Assembly (NCBI RefSeq): GCF_003315245.1
Contig: NZ_QNRT01000006.1
Coordinates: 111,179 to 175,178, forward strand
Direction of reading: 5' to 3'
DNA from: Arenicella xantha
GTDB taxonomy: Bacteria; Pseudomonadota; Gammaproteobacteria; Arenicellales; Arenicellaceae
DNA length: 64,000 bases
Position 1 is the first letter of the stretch; each line of letters opens with the position of its first letter. Shown here piece by piece: positions 9,340 to 17,724 of this stretch. Position numbers and translations under genes: made by a program. The notes under the pieces were generated by a model. The model saw only the letters and a list, made by a program, of their open reading frames with translations. It did no database searches and had not been told where the DNA came from.

Positions 9340-11496
9340 TTAGTTTGGCCAGATTTGCTCGATCGCGTAATCGTCCGACTGATCACTTGGCATTGCATCG
9401 GTATAGTCAGCGACGGCACTTAGAGGAATACCGACACCGCGTCGAGCAAACACAGCCGTCTCATGTAGCGCCAAACTTAACTGGTGCACTTGTCCACCTT
9501 GCCAGACCTCTGGAGCGTCAGCCGACTCGGGGTCGAATCGAACCCACTCGCCGTGCGGCAAATAACATTCAACGCGACCATTCGGATCAAAACATGGAGC
9601 CACTAATAGGTCGTCACCAAACATGAACTGATTCTCAAAGGCCCAAGCCTGCTTTTCATTCGGGAAGGCCAACACCATGGCTCGCTGCACCGGCATACCA
9701 CTGTGAGTTGCTTGTTGCATCGCATTGCGCAAATAGTGCTGCAAACGGTAGCGTAGTTTTAACACCGACATGACCGCATCGGCCGCTTCATCTGAATAGG
9801 ACCACGGTTCGCGCGCGCCAATGCCATGCAGCCTAAAATGCGCTGAGAATATTCCCGCTTGGGCCCAGCGCACATACAACGCATCATTACGGGTATCTTT
9901 GTAAAAACCACCTACGTCGGTTGCATAAAATGGTGCGCCACTAAGCCCCCACGCCAGACCACCACGCAAGTTACCCATCATGCCTTCCCAATCAGCTTGA
10001 GGATCACCGCCCCACTGACTGTTAAAGCGCTGACAACCCGTCCAACTTGATCGACTGAATAAAAAGGCACCGGATTGACTGAATTTTTCGGCGGCCTCGA
10101 ACACACAGCGATTATACAAATAGGCATAAACATTGTGCAGCGCCAGACCGTTTTCGCCATTTGAGGCGAGCATATGCTCATCTTCCAACTGCTCGCCGAA
10201 ATCTGCCTTAATCATGTCCACACCAAGGTCAAATAGTGGCTTATGAGCGTCACGCCAAAACGCATAAGCGTCAGGGTGAGTAAAATCAACAATGCCAGAA
10301 TTCGGTAACGGCGTGAGCACAGAACCGAACGCCTGTTGGTCCCAGCGGTACTCATACGCTTCACCGGTTCGAGAATCACGTAACAGCCAACCTTTTGCGG
10401 CAAACTCCTTGAACCAAGGATGGTCGACCGACACTAGCGGGTATTCCCAAACACAGATTTTAAAGTTCATCTGTTTGAGTTGATCAACAACTAACTTAGG
10501 GTCCGGATAGCGCGCAGCATCCCACTCAAAGGCAAAGCGTGTATTAGTGTCTTGCCAAGCCCGACCATCAAATGTAATCACATCACAAGGCATCCCCTGC
10601 TCGCGCACTTCGCGCGCCGCCGCCAATATCTCATCAGCATCCCGATAGTAAGCCTTAGATAGAATCACGCCACCGCTCCATCGTGGCGGCATGGGTGCGC
10701 GCCCCGTTAACTGCGTGTACGCACCGATTAACTCAGCGGGCTTATTAACGGCATCATCATCTGTTATTTCTCCACTCGCTAAAAGAACAAATATATCCAG
10801 ACATTCATCCTCAACCAAACAACAGTAAGAGCGTTGTGACCACGGCGCAAACCCAACCGCGTGCGTCACCGCACTGGGCGTATGCGCGAACACTCCCCAG
10901 CCTTCGGGGCTCCATCCAAATGGAGTATTTTTATAGGATATCTCGGCATTCACGCCCAATGCGTCATGATTGAACGAACGAATCAATTGGCCACGCTTAT
11001 TTAGAGATGACCATTTTTCACCGAAACCGTACATCGGCTCATTCGAATTTAACGCAAAGCTAATCAGCCAGCCCTCTGCCGTGCGCGCTAACGGAGGGAC
11101 TCTATTGGTCCGCACAAAATGACCGTCGTCCGCCGTTTTAAGCAACAGCTCACCAGACGCATCAAACACGCTTAATGTTAAAGGATGATGCTGGATCACC
11201 ACACTAAAATCGGTACTTGATAGCGTCGACAGCCCATCTTCGTTCAGCAATTTCAATGCCATTGGGTCAGGCTCATCGACTATCAAACCGTAATCAAGCG
11301 AGCGCTGCGACGTTGAGCACAACCGCAGACCTAAATTACTTAACTCCAGAAATAAATCGCCGGAATCTGACTCCAACACAGCCCGAGTCTCTGACACAAG
11401 CCGTGGCTCAGCAGTCAATGATATGGCATCAACCTCATTCCAGGCGGGCGTATTGGCAGAATCAAAGCGAAGAGACGGAAGCTGGGTCATGAGCAT
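9340..11496 (-). CDS. GH31 family alpha-glycosidase (YicI-like)
   Basis: 718 residues without a signal peptide, hence cytoplasmic. The GH31 architecture is complete: N-terminal beta-sandwich, (beta/alpha)8 barrel, then C-terminal beta domains. The catalytic nucleophile is Asp432 in MIKADFGEQL and the acid/base is Asp498 in WGGDPQ. The region around 320-333 (RFAFEWDAARYPDP) resembles the alpha-xylosidase YicI (DFEWDP...FPDP) more than the sulfoquinovosidase YihQ. The Arg and Trp that bind the sulfonate in YihQ are not in the equivalent positions: F323 replaces the Trp. It hydrolyses an alpha-glycoside taken up by the neighbouring symporter. Alpha-xyloside, alpha-glucoside and a sulfoquinovoside all remain possible, the last less likely by residues but suggested by context. 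Confidence 0.88.
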   Translation of the reverse strand: MLMTQLPSLRFDSANTPAWNEVDAISLTAEPRLVSETRAVLESDSGDLFLELSNLGLRLCSTSQRSLDYGLIVDEPDPMALKLLNEDGLSTLSSTDFSVVIQHHPLTLSVFDASGELLLKTADDGHFVRTNRVPPLARTAEGWLISFALNSNEPMYGFGEKWSSLNKRGQLIRSFNHDALGVNAEISYKNTPFGWSPEGWGVFAHTPSAVTHAVGFAPWSQRSYCCLVEDECLDIFVLLASGEITDDDAVNKPAELIGAYTQLTGRAPMPPRWSGGVILSKAYYRDADEILAAAREVREQGMPCDVITFDGRAWQDTNTRFAFEWDAARYPDPKLVVDQLKQMNFKICVWEYPLVSVDHPWFKEFAAKGWLLRDSRTGEAYEYRWDQQAFGSVLTPLPNSGIVDFTHPDAYAFWRDAHKPLFDLGVDMIKADFGEQLEDEHMLASNGENGLALHNVYAYLYNRCVFEAAEKFSQSGAFLFSRSSWTGCQRFNSQWGGDPQADWEGMMGNLRGGLAWGLSGAPFYATDVGGFYKDTRNDALYVRWAQAGIFSAHFRLHGIGAREPWSYSDEAADAVMSVLKLRYRLQHYLRNAMQQATHSGMPVQRAMVLAFPNEKQAWAFENQFMFGDDLLVAPCFDPNGRVECYLPHGEWVRFDPESADAPEVWQGGQVHQLSLALHETAVFARRGVGIPLSAVADYTDAMPSDQSDDYAIEQIWPN

Positions 11497-11542
11497 ATGT
11501 GCAACGGTGTGTTGAACTAGTTAGGTGTTAAAGAAAACAGAA

Positions 11543-12262
11543 TTACTTCAGTTTATTGGCGTAAACGAAGTCTTGGCTTTGACAATAAGCCTGACTCCAC
11601 TCAACAATTCGACCATCAATATTAATACTGGCGCGTTCAGTCATTAATACTGGGGTATTGGGCTCTAAATTCAGGTGCTTTGCTACTTCCGCATCGGCCA
11701 TTACAGCGTGCAACTCATCACGCACCTCAACGATACTGATACCGTATTTCTCTTGATATAGCGTATAAAGCGAGTTTGGCAACTCCGCCTCTTTGTCCAA
11801 ATCTGGAAAAATTGTAAGCGGCTGCAACACCGTTTCAAAGATAGCCGGAATATTGTCGATTTTTCGCAAGCGAATCATTTCAACGACTTCAGTGGCTTTC
11901 TTTAACCCGAGCCCTTGAGATTCAACCTGTGTACTCATACGACGCTTGACCGACAATATAGATGTTTCAGGAATAGCATTGTTAGCGCCCGGCTGTCGGT
12001 ATCTAAAAAATCGAAACAATGAACTTTCCTGAGTGTGCTCAGAGACAAAGGTACCTTTACCTTGACGTCGTCGCAGCAACTGCTCTGCAACCAGCTGGTT
12101 TATCGCTTTACGCACCGTGCCTTGACTCACGCCCAACTCATCAGCTAAAGCAAACTCGCTTGGCAAAGGCTCTGACGGTTTCCAGTAACCCTTTACTAGA
12201 CGCTCCACTAAAACATCGTAGACCTGTTTATACAGTGGTTGAAAATTAGTAGATAAACTCAT
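11543..12262 (-). CDS. GntR family (HutC/UTRA subfamily) transcriptional regulator
   Basis: 239 residues from 12262, where ggaag precedes ATG by a few bases; a longer frame to 12355 lacks such a site. The N-terminal winged helix (residues about 10-75) contains PSEFALADELGVSQGTVRKA and the wing RRRQGKGTFV. The C-terminal UTRA effector-binding domain follows (LRKIDNIPAIFETVLQP; PVLMTERASINIDG). Members of this subfamily usually repress sugar or amino-acid catabolic operons until a sugar phosphate or pathway metabolite binds. It is the first gene of the leftward operon (GH31 follows after 46 bases) and lies back to back with the aldo/keto reductase, with a perfect palindrome between them. Confidence 0.88.
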   Translation of the reverse strand: MSLSTNFQPLYKQVYDVLVERLVKGYWKPSEPLPSEFALADELGVSQGTVRKAINQLVAEQLLRRRQGKGTFVSEHTQESSLFRFFRYRQPGANNAIPETSILSVKRRMSTQVESQGLGLKKATEVVEMIRLRKIDNIPAIFETVLQPLTIFPDLDKEAELPNSLYTLYQEKYGISIVEVRDELHAVMADAEVAKHLNLEPNTPVLMTERASINIDGRIVEWSQAYCQSQDFVYANKLK

Positions 12263-12380
12263 GATTCTTCCATCAATCTGCGTTGAAGTTAGGTTGGTCT
12301 CCAATTCTAGTCTGTTAAGCACGTGCGCGTCAGCTTTGAGGGTCAATATTAGCAAGATGCTATAGACCTATTTATTTATG

Positions 12381-12398
12381 TCTTATATAAGATATAAT
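12381..12398 (+). promoter_or_regulatory. Perfect operator palindrome abutting a TATAAT -10 box
   Basis: The 12-bp perfect palindrome tcttatataaga (12381-12392) is directly followed by TATAAT (12393-12398) for the rightward aldo/keto reductase operon. The palindrome would lie in the -35/-10 spacer, a classical repression position. It sits between the divergent gntR-GH31-symporter and AKR-TauD-YeiH operons and recurs, with one change, upstream of the TonB receptor. Assignment to the adjacent GntR regulator is inference. Confidence 0.6.
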
Positions 12399-12456
12399 AA
12401 TTCACATCGAATTAAAACAACAGTGATTCATCATCACTAACACACGCCGAGACCAC

Positions 12457-13419
12457 ATGACACATTTTGAGAACATACCCCCTATCGGATTTGGCCTATG
12501 GAAGATTGACCAAGCAGACTGTGCGGACAGCGTTTACGCCGCCATTAAAGCGGGTTATCGCCACTTAGATAGCGCCAGCGACTACGGCAATGAAGTGCAA
12601 GTCGGCGACGGTATACGCAAAGCTATAGCTGACGGATTGGTGAAACGAGAAGATTTGTGGGTTACCTCAAAGCTCTGGAACACTCACCACGCGCCAGAAC
12701 ATGTCGCGCTTGCTCTAGAGAAGTCACTCAAAGATCTGCAGCTTGATTATCTGGATCTGTACTTAATACACTTTCCGATCGCACAAACCTATGTACCCAT
12801 CGAAGAGCGTTATCCCGCGGGTTGGATAGCGGATCCTGCCGCAGACAACCCTGCTATGCAGCTGGCTAAGGTGCCATTGATTGACACTTGGCGCGCGATG
12901 GAAGCTCTAGTCGAAACTGGCAAGACTCATCGGATTGGCGTTTGCAACTACAACACCGGCCTGCTTAACGATTTACTCAGCTACGCCAAAATTAAACCGG
13001 CGATGCTACAAATCGAGTCTCACCCTTATCTTACGCAAGAGCGACTAATCAGACTGTGCCAGATGAACGACATACCTGTAACAGCATTTTCGCCACTTGG
13101 CGCGCTGTCGTATCTCGAACTTGATATGGCTGATGCTGGCGAGTCGGTACTACAACAACAAGTTGTGCTGGATGCGGCCAAACGCACCGGTCGTACCCCA
13201 GCTCAGATTGTTTTGCGCTGGGGTATTCAACGCGGCACAGCGATCATTCCGAAGACATCCAAGCCAGAGCGCATGCTCGAAAATGCAGATATCTTTGATT
13301 TCGAGTTAAGCCAAAGCGAAATGGAAGCTATCAACGGCTTGAATCAAAATCGCCGATTTAACGACCCTGCTGTGTTTTGCGAAGCCGCATTTAACCGCTT
13401 TCATCCTATCTATGACTGA
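12457..13419 (+). CDS. Aldo/keto reductase (AKR2 / xylose-reductase-like)
   Basis: 320 residues, a single (beta/alpha)8 NAD(P)H-dependent reductase. AKR signature features are visible: GYRHLDSASDYGNE (catalytic Asp and Tyr), the catalytic Lys in VTSKLWN, the catalytic His in LIHFPI, and a cofactor-binding IIPKTSKPERMLEN. Parts resemble fungal and bacterial D-xylose reductases closely (YVPIEERYPAGW, VPLIDTWRAME, NRRFNDP). It would reduce a sugar aldehyde in the cytoplasm: xylose or another aldose, or possibly 6-oxo-glucose if the locus degrades sulfoquinovose by the dioxygenase route. It is the first gene of the rightward operon and faces the GntR gene. Confidence 0.87.
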   Translation: MTHFENIPPIGFGLWKIDQADCADSVYAAIKAGYRHLDSASDYGNEVQVGDGIRKAIADGLVKREDLWVTSKLWNTHHAPEHVALALEKSLKDLQLDYLDLYLIHFPIAQTYVPIEERYPAGWIADPAADNPAMQLAKVPLIDTWRAMEALVETGKTHRIGVCNYNTGLLNDLLSYAKIKPAMLQIESHPYLTQERLIRLCQMNDIPVTAFSPLGALSYLELDMADAGESVLQQQVVLDAAKRTGRTPAQIVLRWGIQRGTAIIPKTSKPERMLENADIFDFELSQSEMEAINGLNQNRRFNDPAVFCEAAFNRFHPIYD

Positions 13420-13460
13420 GTTGGCTGTAGCACCTTTACGACTAAGTTGGCAGTAGCACC
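13416..13460 (+). repeat. Short direct repeat between AKR and dioxygenase genes
   Basis: Two 19-base copies, at 13416-13434 and 13442-13460, share ct-agttggc-gtagcacc with two differences and a 7-base spacer. The first overlaps the AKR stop codon. It looks like a small tandem duplication, and no function is evident. Confidence 0.7.
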
Positions 13461-13500
13461 AAACCACTAAAATATTAACCGTTACGCGAGGTATTCGACC

Positions 13501-14478
13501 ATGACACTTCCCTTACAACAGCTTGCAGGTCAATTGACGTTTGAATCAGGCGCATTTCCGAGCGTGGTTAGCAATAGCGCTTCGCTTACCGACTTAGACT
13601 CAGTCTGCACTTGGGTCAAAGACAATCTAGCCGACATTGAGGAACAACTAGCTACCACCGGCGCTATTTTATTCCGTGGCTTTCCGGTGTCTGATGCTGA
13701 ATCATTTGATACCTTTTCGGCGGCGTTCGGTTATCCAAGTTTTACCTACAAGGAATCGCTATCGAATGCGGTGCGCATCAACTTTACCGAGCGCGTTTTT
13801 ACGGCCAACGAAGCGCCCAAAGACGTCGAAATATTCTTGCATCACGAAATGGCACAAACGCCAGTATCGCCAGACAAGTTATTTTTCTTTTGTAAATCTG
13901 CGGCTGAAAGTGGCGGAGCAACACCTATTTGTCGGTCCGACCAACTGTTCTTAGCATTGCAAGCCGAACTACCCGAACTTGCCCTGGAGTTCGAACAAAA
14001 GGGCTTAAAGTACACTACCCACATGCCGTCCGCCGACAACCACGAGTCCGGTCAAGGACGTAGTTGGCGCAGCACATTAAGTGCCGAGACAGTCGAAGAG
14101 GCCGAAACCAAGCTGAGTCATCTAGGGTATAGCTGGAAATGGGGCGATGACGGCAGTTTACGCGCGATTACGCCAGTACTACCGGCAGTACGGACCTTAA
14201 GTAATGGCACCAAAGTGTTCTACAACCAACTCATTGCCGCCTACCTTGGCTGGCATGGCGTTAAAGAAGATCCCTCAGTGGCCATCACCTTCGGCGATGG
14301 TAGCAAGCTGCCAGTCTCTGGGTTAGAGAAAATTGTCGAACTAGCTAAGCAGTTTACCTTCGATGTGCCATGGCAAGCCGGTGATGTTGCCCTGATTGAC
14401 AACAAGATGACCATGCATGGCCGACGTCCGTTTAACGGCGAACAAAAACGTCAAGTATTAGTCGCTCTCGCGGCTTAA
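13501..14478 (+). CDS. TauD/TfdA-type Fe(II)/2-oxoglutarate dioxygenase
   Basis: 325 residues. The iron-binding facial triad is visible as H114 and E116 (in FLHHEMAQ) and H306 (TMHGRRPF), with R317 as the likely 2-oxoglutarate salt-bridge. An HxE rather than HxD motif and the stretches LFFFCKSAAESGGATPI and WQAGDVALIDN place it in the SyrP/clavaminate-synthase-like branch of the TauD family. These enzymes hydroxylate unactivated carbons; the taurine-type members release sulfite from sulfonates. A gaggt sequence precedes the ATG. It is placed 81 bases after the aldo/keto reductase and 31 bases before a YeiH-type exporter, which fits oxygenolytic sulfonate cleavage. The substrate is not proven. 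Confidence 0.85.
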   Translation: MTLPLQQLAGQLTFESGAFPSVVSNSASLTDLDSVCTWVKDNLADIEEQLATTGAILFRGFPVSDAESFDTFSAAFGYPSFTYKESLSNAVRINFTERVFTANEAPKDVEIFLHHEMAQTPVSPDKLFFFCKSAAESGGATPICRSDQLFLALQAELPELALEFEQKGLKYTTHMPSADNHESGQGRSWRSTLSAETVEEAETKLSHLGYSWKWGDDGSLRAITPVLPAVRTLSNGTKVFYNQLIAAYLGWHGVKEDPSVAITFGDGSKLPVSGLEKIVELAKQFTFDVPWQAGDVALIDNKMTMHGRRPFNGEQKRQVLVALAA

Positions 14479-14509
14479 CAAAAGACACGGCATTACGGAA
14501 CGATATTCT

Positions 14510-15493
14510 ATGAAAGACACGATTGACCGATTAGCACCAGGCGTTGGCGTGTCTGTAATTTGTGGTTTAGCGGCATTATTTTTGAGCGAGCATTACGCCA
14601 CACCAGTGATGCTGTTGGCGCTGTTATTAGGCATTGCCGTGTCATTTTTATATGACGAAACACGTTGCCGAGCCGGCATTGATTTTGTCGCCTCGCACGT
14701 GCTCCGAATCGGCGTTGCGTTAATTGGCTTGCGCATCGCATGGTCCGACCTAACAAGTCTAGGATGGCAAACCCTAGCGGTGTTAGCGGTCGGGGTCTTG
14801 TCTACCATCACCTTTGGCTACGTGTTAGCACGCGCAACCGGCATGTCTCGCCACTTTGGGATCTTAACTGGAGGCGCCGTTGGCATTTGCGGCGCTTCGG
14901 CAGCCCTCGCTATTTCATCGGTCTTACCCCCTAGTCCGTCACGAGAACGAGACACCTTGCTAACGGTAATCGGTGTGACTTTATTATCGACCGTGGCAAT
15001 GGTTGTTTACCCAATGATTGCCGGCGCGCTGGATTTGAGCACACAAGACACCAGTTTATTTCTAGGTGGCACAATCCATGACGTGGCTCAGGTGGTCGGC
15101 GCTGGATATTCAGTATCGAATGAAACAGGCGATCTAGCCACTTTAACAAAGTTAGTTCGAGTTAGCTTTTTAATTCCAGTAGTAATGATATTAGTAGTGG
15201 TTTTACATAGTCGACGCACGGAAACGCCTCACAATCGTCCGACTATTCTGCCCTGGTTTTTAATTGCCTTTGTCGGCCTTATGCTGCTCAATAGTCTTGT
15301 GACACTGCCCGAACCAGTCTTAACGCAAACCAGTAATGCTTCACGCTTTGCACTAGTTATCGCGATTGCCGCTATTGGCATGAAAAGCAACCTCCGACAA
15401 TTGTTAGAAGTCGGCATGAAACCAATACTGATCCTAGTGGCCGAAACCACGTGGATCGCCCTTCTGTTTCTGATTTATATTTGCTGTTTCTAA
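14510..15493 (+). CDS. YeiH/UPF0324 family membrane protein, putative sulfate/sulfite exporter
   Basis: 327 residues with about 9-10 transmembrane helices. The family hallmarks GGAVGICGASAALAI and GGTIHDVAQVVGAGYS are present. UPF0324 proteins are annotated as putative sulfate exporters because they frequently accompany sulfonate or cysteate dissimilation genes; transport has little direct proof. It is the last gene of the AKR-TauD-YeiH operon. Placed behind a TauD-type dioxygenase, it would export sulfite or sulfate released from a sulfonated substrate. Confidence 0.82.
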   Translation: MKDTIDRLAPGVGVSVICGLAALFLSEHYATPVMLLALLLGIAVSFLYDETRCRAGIDFVASHVLRIGVALIGLRIAWSDLTSLGWQTLAVLAVGVLSTITFGYVLARATGMSRHFGILTGGAVGICGASAALAISSVLPPSPSRERDTLLTVIGVTLLSTVAMVVYPMIAGALDLSTQDTSLFLGGTIHDVAQVVGAGYSVSNETGDLATLTKLVRVSFLIPVVMILVVVLHSRRTETPHNRPTILPWFLIAFVGLMLLNSLVTLPEPVLTQTSNASRFALVIAIAAIGMKSNLRQLLEVGMKPILILVAETTWIALLFLIYICCF

Positions 15494-15553
15494 CGGTTAT
15501 TCAATCGCGACCAACACATCATCGACTTGTATGTAGTTTTAATCCAGCGTGTC

Positions 15554-16843
15554 TCAAGACGCGCGTACTAAGCTCGCAACAAAAAAACCATCGGTACCGC
15601 TTAAACCAGGAAACGTGCGCATAGAATGGTCAGAAGCAACGAAACGTTCATGATTCCCCGGCAACAACTCTGACAAATCGAGCGTACTCGCGCTAAATTC
15701 ACTATTGCGCGCTAAGAACGCGCTAATTTGCTCTTCGTTCTCCTCTTGCAACAACGAGCATGTAGCGTACAACAAACGTCCACCGGGTTTTACCAAGCGA
15801 CATGCACTGTCCAAAATGGAGTGTTGTAGCGCGACTAAATTGGCAAGGCCTTCAGGCTGCAAATTCCACCGACTATCGGGGCTACGTCGCCAGGTTCCAG
15901 TACCTGAACAAGGCGCATCGATCAACACCGTGTCGGCTCGTCCCGAATGCTGCTTCACCCATTTATCATGCTCAGAGCTCAAGACATGCGTGCGAATATT
16001 GTGGATGTCAGCACGTTTTTTGCGCTTACCCAACTGCTCGAGTCGTTTTGAATGAACATCGCAGGCATATAAAGAGCCTTTGTTCTGCATCATGGCCGCC
16101 ATGGCCAGTGTTTTACCACCGGCTCCAGCACAAAAATCCACAATTGTTTGACCTGGTGAGGCCGCCGACAGCAACGCCAGCAATTGCGAGCCCTCGTCTT
16201 GTACTTCAAACCAACCCCGACGAAACATGTCGGTGTTAAATAAGGCCACGCGAGTCGAAAAGCGGATTCCCCAGGGAGACAACGCCGTTAGCTCGGTAGC
16301 AAAACCAACCTTCTCAAGCTCGGCAACTAACTCTTCACGGGTGGCCTTTAAGGTGTTAACCCGAATATCGGTAGCAGCACGCTGATTCATCGCATGCATT
16401 TCGTCGACATAGCGCTCGCCCAACGCCGCCTGTAATTTTGGCTCAAGCCATTCAGGAACGTTCAATTGAATGTACGAAGGGGCGGTGTCTAACCTAGTCT
16501 CATCGAACTGTTCTAGCGAGCCCAATGATGACGCTGATAACGCAGCGGGACTAAACTGCTCACCATTGTAGAGTTCAGCAACGTTCTCGCCGGCGCACAG
16601 TAACAACGCAACCATCAGCCATCGATTATCGGTTGGCAAGGAGGCGCTTTGCAGCAGGAACGTCAGACTGCTTTGTTGCCGCAGCACCGAATAAAAATAT
16701 TCCGAGATAGCCGCTTTATCTTTGGCACCAATGTAGCGCCGCTGCTTGAAATAAGCCGCCATAATGCGATCAGCTGGGTAACCTGACTCGGCGCGCTCGT
16801 CGAGCAATTCAATGGTGGCTTGGACACGTGCTGCGGGTCTCAT
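15554..16843 (-). CDS. RsmB/NOP family RNA cytosine-C5 methyltransferase
   Basis: 429 residues. The N-terminal NusB-like helical region is about residues 1-140. A Rossmann methyltransferase domain follows with the SAM motif VDFCAGAGGKTLA, motif IV DAPCSGTGTWRRSPD, and the catalytic-Cys motif YATCSLLQEENEEQ. It methylates cytosine at C5 in RNA; for E. coli RsmB the target is C967 of 16S rRNA. The N-terminal part differs enough from E. coli RsmB that I name only the family. It is convergent with the YeiH gene and stands alone. Confidence 0.88.
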   Translation of the reverse strand: MRPAARVQATIELLDERAESGYPADRIMAAYFKQRRYIGAKDKAAISEYFYSVLRQQSSLTFLLQSASLPTDNRWLMVALLLCAGENVAELYNGEQFSPAALSASSLGSLEQFDETRLDTAPSYIQLNVPEWLEPKLQAALGERYVDEMHAMNQRAATDIRVNTLKATREELVAELEKVGFATELTALSPWGIRFSTRVALFNTDMFRRGWFEVQDEGSQLLALLSAASPGQTIVDFCAGAGGKTLAMAAMMQNKGSLYACDVHSKRLEQLGKRKKRADIHNIRTHVLSSEHDKWVKQHSGRADTVLIDAPCSGTGTWRRSPDSRWNLQPEGLANLVALQHSILDSACRLVKPGGRLLYATCSLLQEENEEQISAFLARNSEFSASTLDLSELLPGNHERFVASDHSMRTFPGLSGTDGFFVASLVRAS

Positions 16844-16968
16844 AATCGTATCGTGGGTTGGTATCTAATAGCTGCGGGACTATAACAGACACCAACCCGG
16901 CAAGCAGCAAGCAAAACTTAAGAGTTAATACTGATTAACCCAATGTCAGTCTCGACTTAACACTACGC

Positions 16969-17637
16969 TTACCAAGGAATCGGGGTTCCGTCCCAATTTA
17001 GAAACGCCCCACTTTGATCGGCACGTAAAGATTGCGTCACGCTGATGATGCGTTTTGCAGACTGCTCTGGTGTGTAATATTTGTGATCCGCAACATTGGC
17101 TGCGAATGGTTTGGACAACGGCCCCCGCGTGGTGCCTGGATGAATTGCTGCCAAACAAGCATTTTTATTACTCCGACGAACTTCCACTGACGCCGTCTTA
17201 ACTATTTGATTTAATGCGGCTTTTGAACTCCGATAACCATACCAACCGCCCAATCGATTATCGGATATGCTGCCAACCATCGCGCTCAAGAATACAAACC
17301 GCGATGGACTATCGTTTGCCAATAACGGCGAAAAATAGCGCAAACAGAGCGCAGGTAGGACGGTATTAACGCGGTAATATTCGGTTAACCTTTCTGCTGT
17401 CAGATCCGCCAGTTTCTTCTCCGGCGCCACGATGTCATTGTGCAAAGTGCCGATACAGCAAATAATGGTATCGAATCGTCCTAACGTTTTGAGCCGCCCG
17501 GCATATTCTTGCAACGACGCTTCCGAATAATCCGTTTGCGAGCGGGTCAGAGTGTGCAACTCCCCCGCTCCTTGAAGCTGCTGACATAGCGCCCGCCCAA
17601 TCGTGCCATTGGCACCAATTATTAAATTTCGCGGCAT
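16969..17637 (-). CDS. SDR family NAD(P)-dependent oxidoreductase
   Basis: 222 residues. The Rossmann nucleotide-binding motif is near the N-terminus (IIGANGTIGRAL), the CCIG stretch corresponds to the NNAG region, the catalytic Ser lies in FLSAMVGSI and the catalytic pair is YGYRSSKAALNQ (Tyr/Lys). The short length and the late PGTTRGPLSKPF segment resemble C-factor-like (CsgA-type) short-chain dehydrogenases. The substrate is unknown. It is divergent from a flavin reductase gene. Confidence 0.85.
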   Translation of the reverse strand: MPRNLIIGANGTIGRALCQQLQGAGELHTLTRSQTDYSEASLQEYAGRLKTLGRFDTIICCIGTLHNDIVAPEKKLADLTAERLTEYYRVNTVLPALCLRYFSPLLANDSPSRFVFLSAMVGSISDNRLGGWYGYRSSKAALNQIVKTASVEVRRSNKNACLAAIHPGTTRGPLSKPFAANVADHKYYTPEQSAKRIISVTQSLRADQSGAFLNWDGTPIPW

Positions 17638-17724
17638 GTTATTTCACACTCGATTCATTGCTCGGGAGACACACTCCACATTTTGTTAGACTCAACAGAG
17701 TTCCATACACGCGGTGAATCAATT

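Noticed and set aside
9340..11496. Naming the GH31 gene yihQ or yicI
   Set aside because: The barrel residues favour the YicI-like group while the context hints at sulfosugars, so no gene symbol can be defended.
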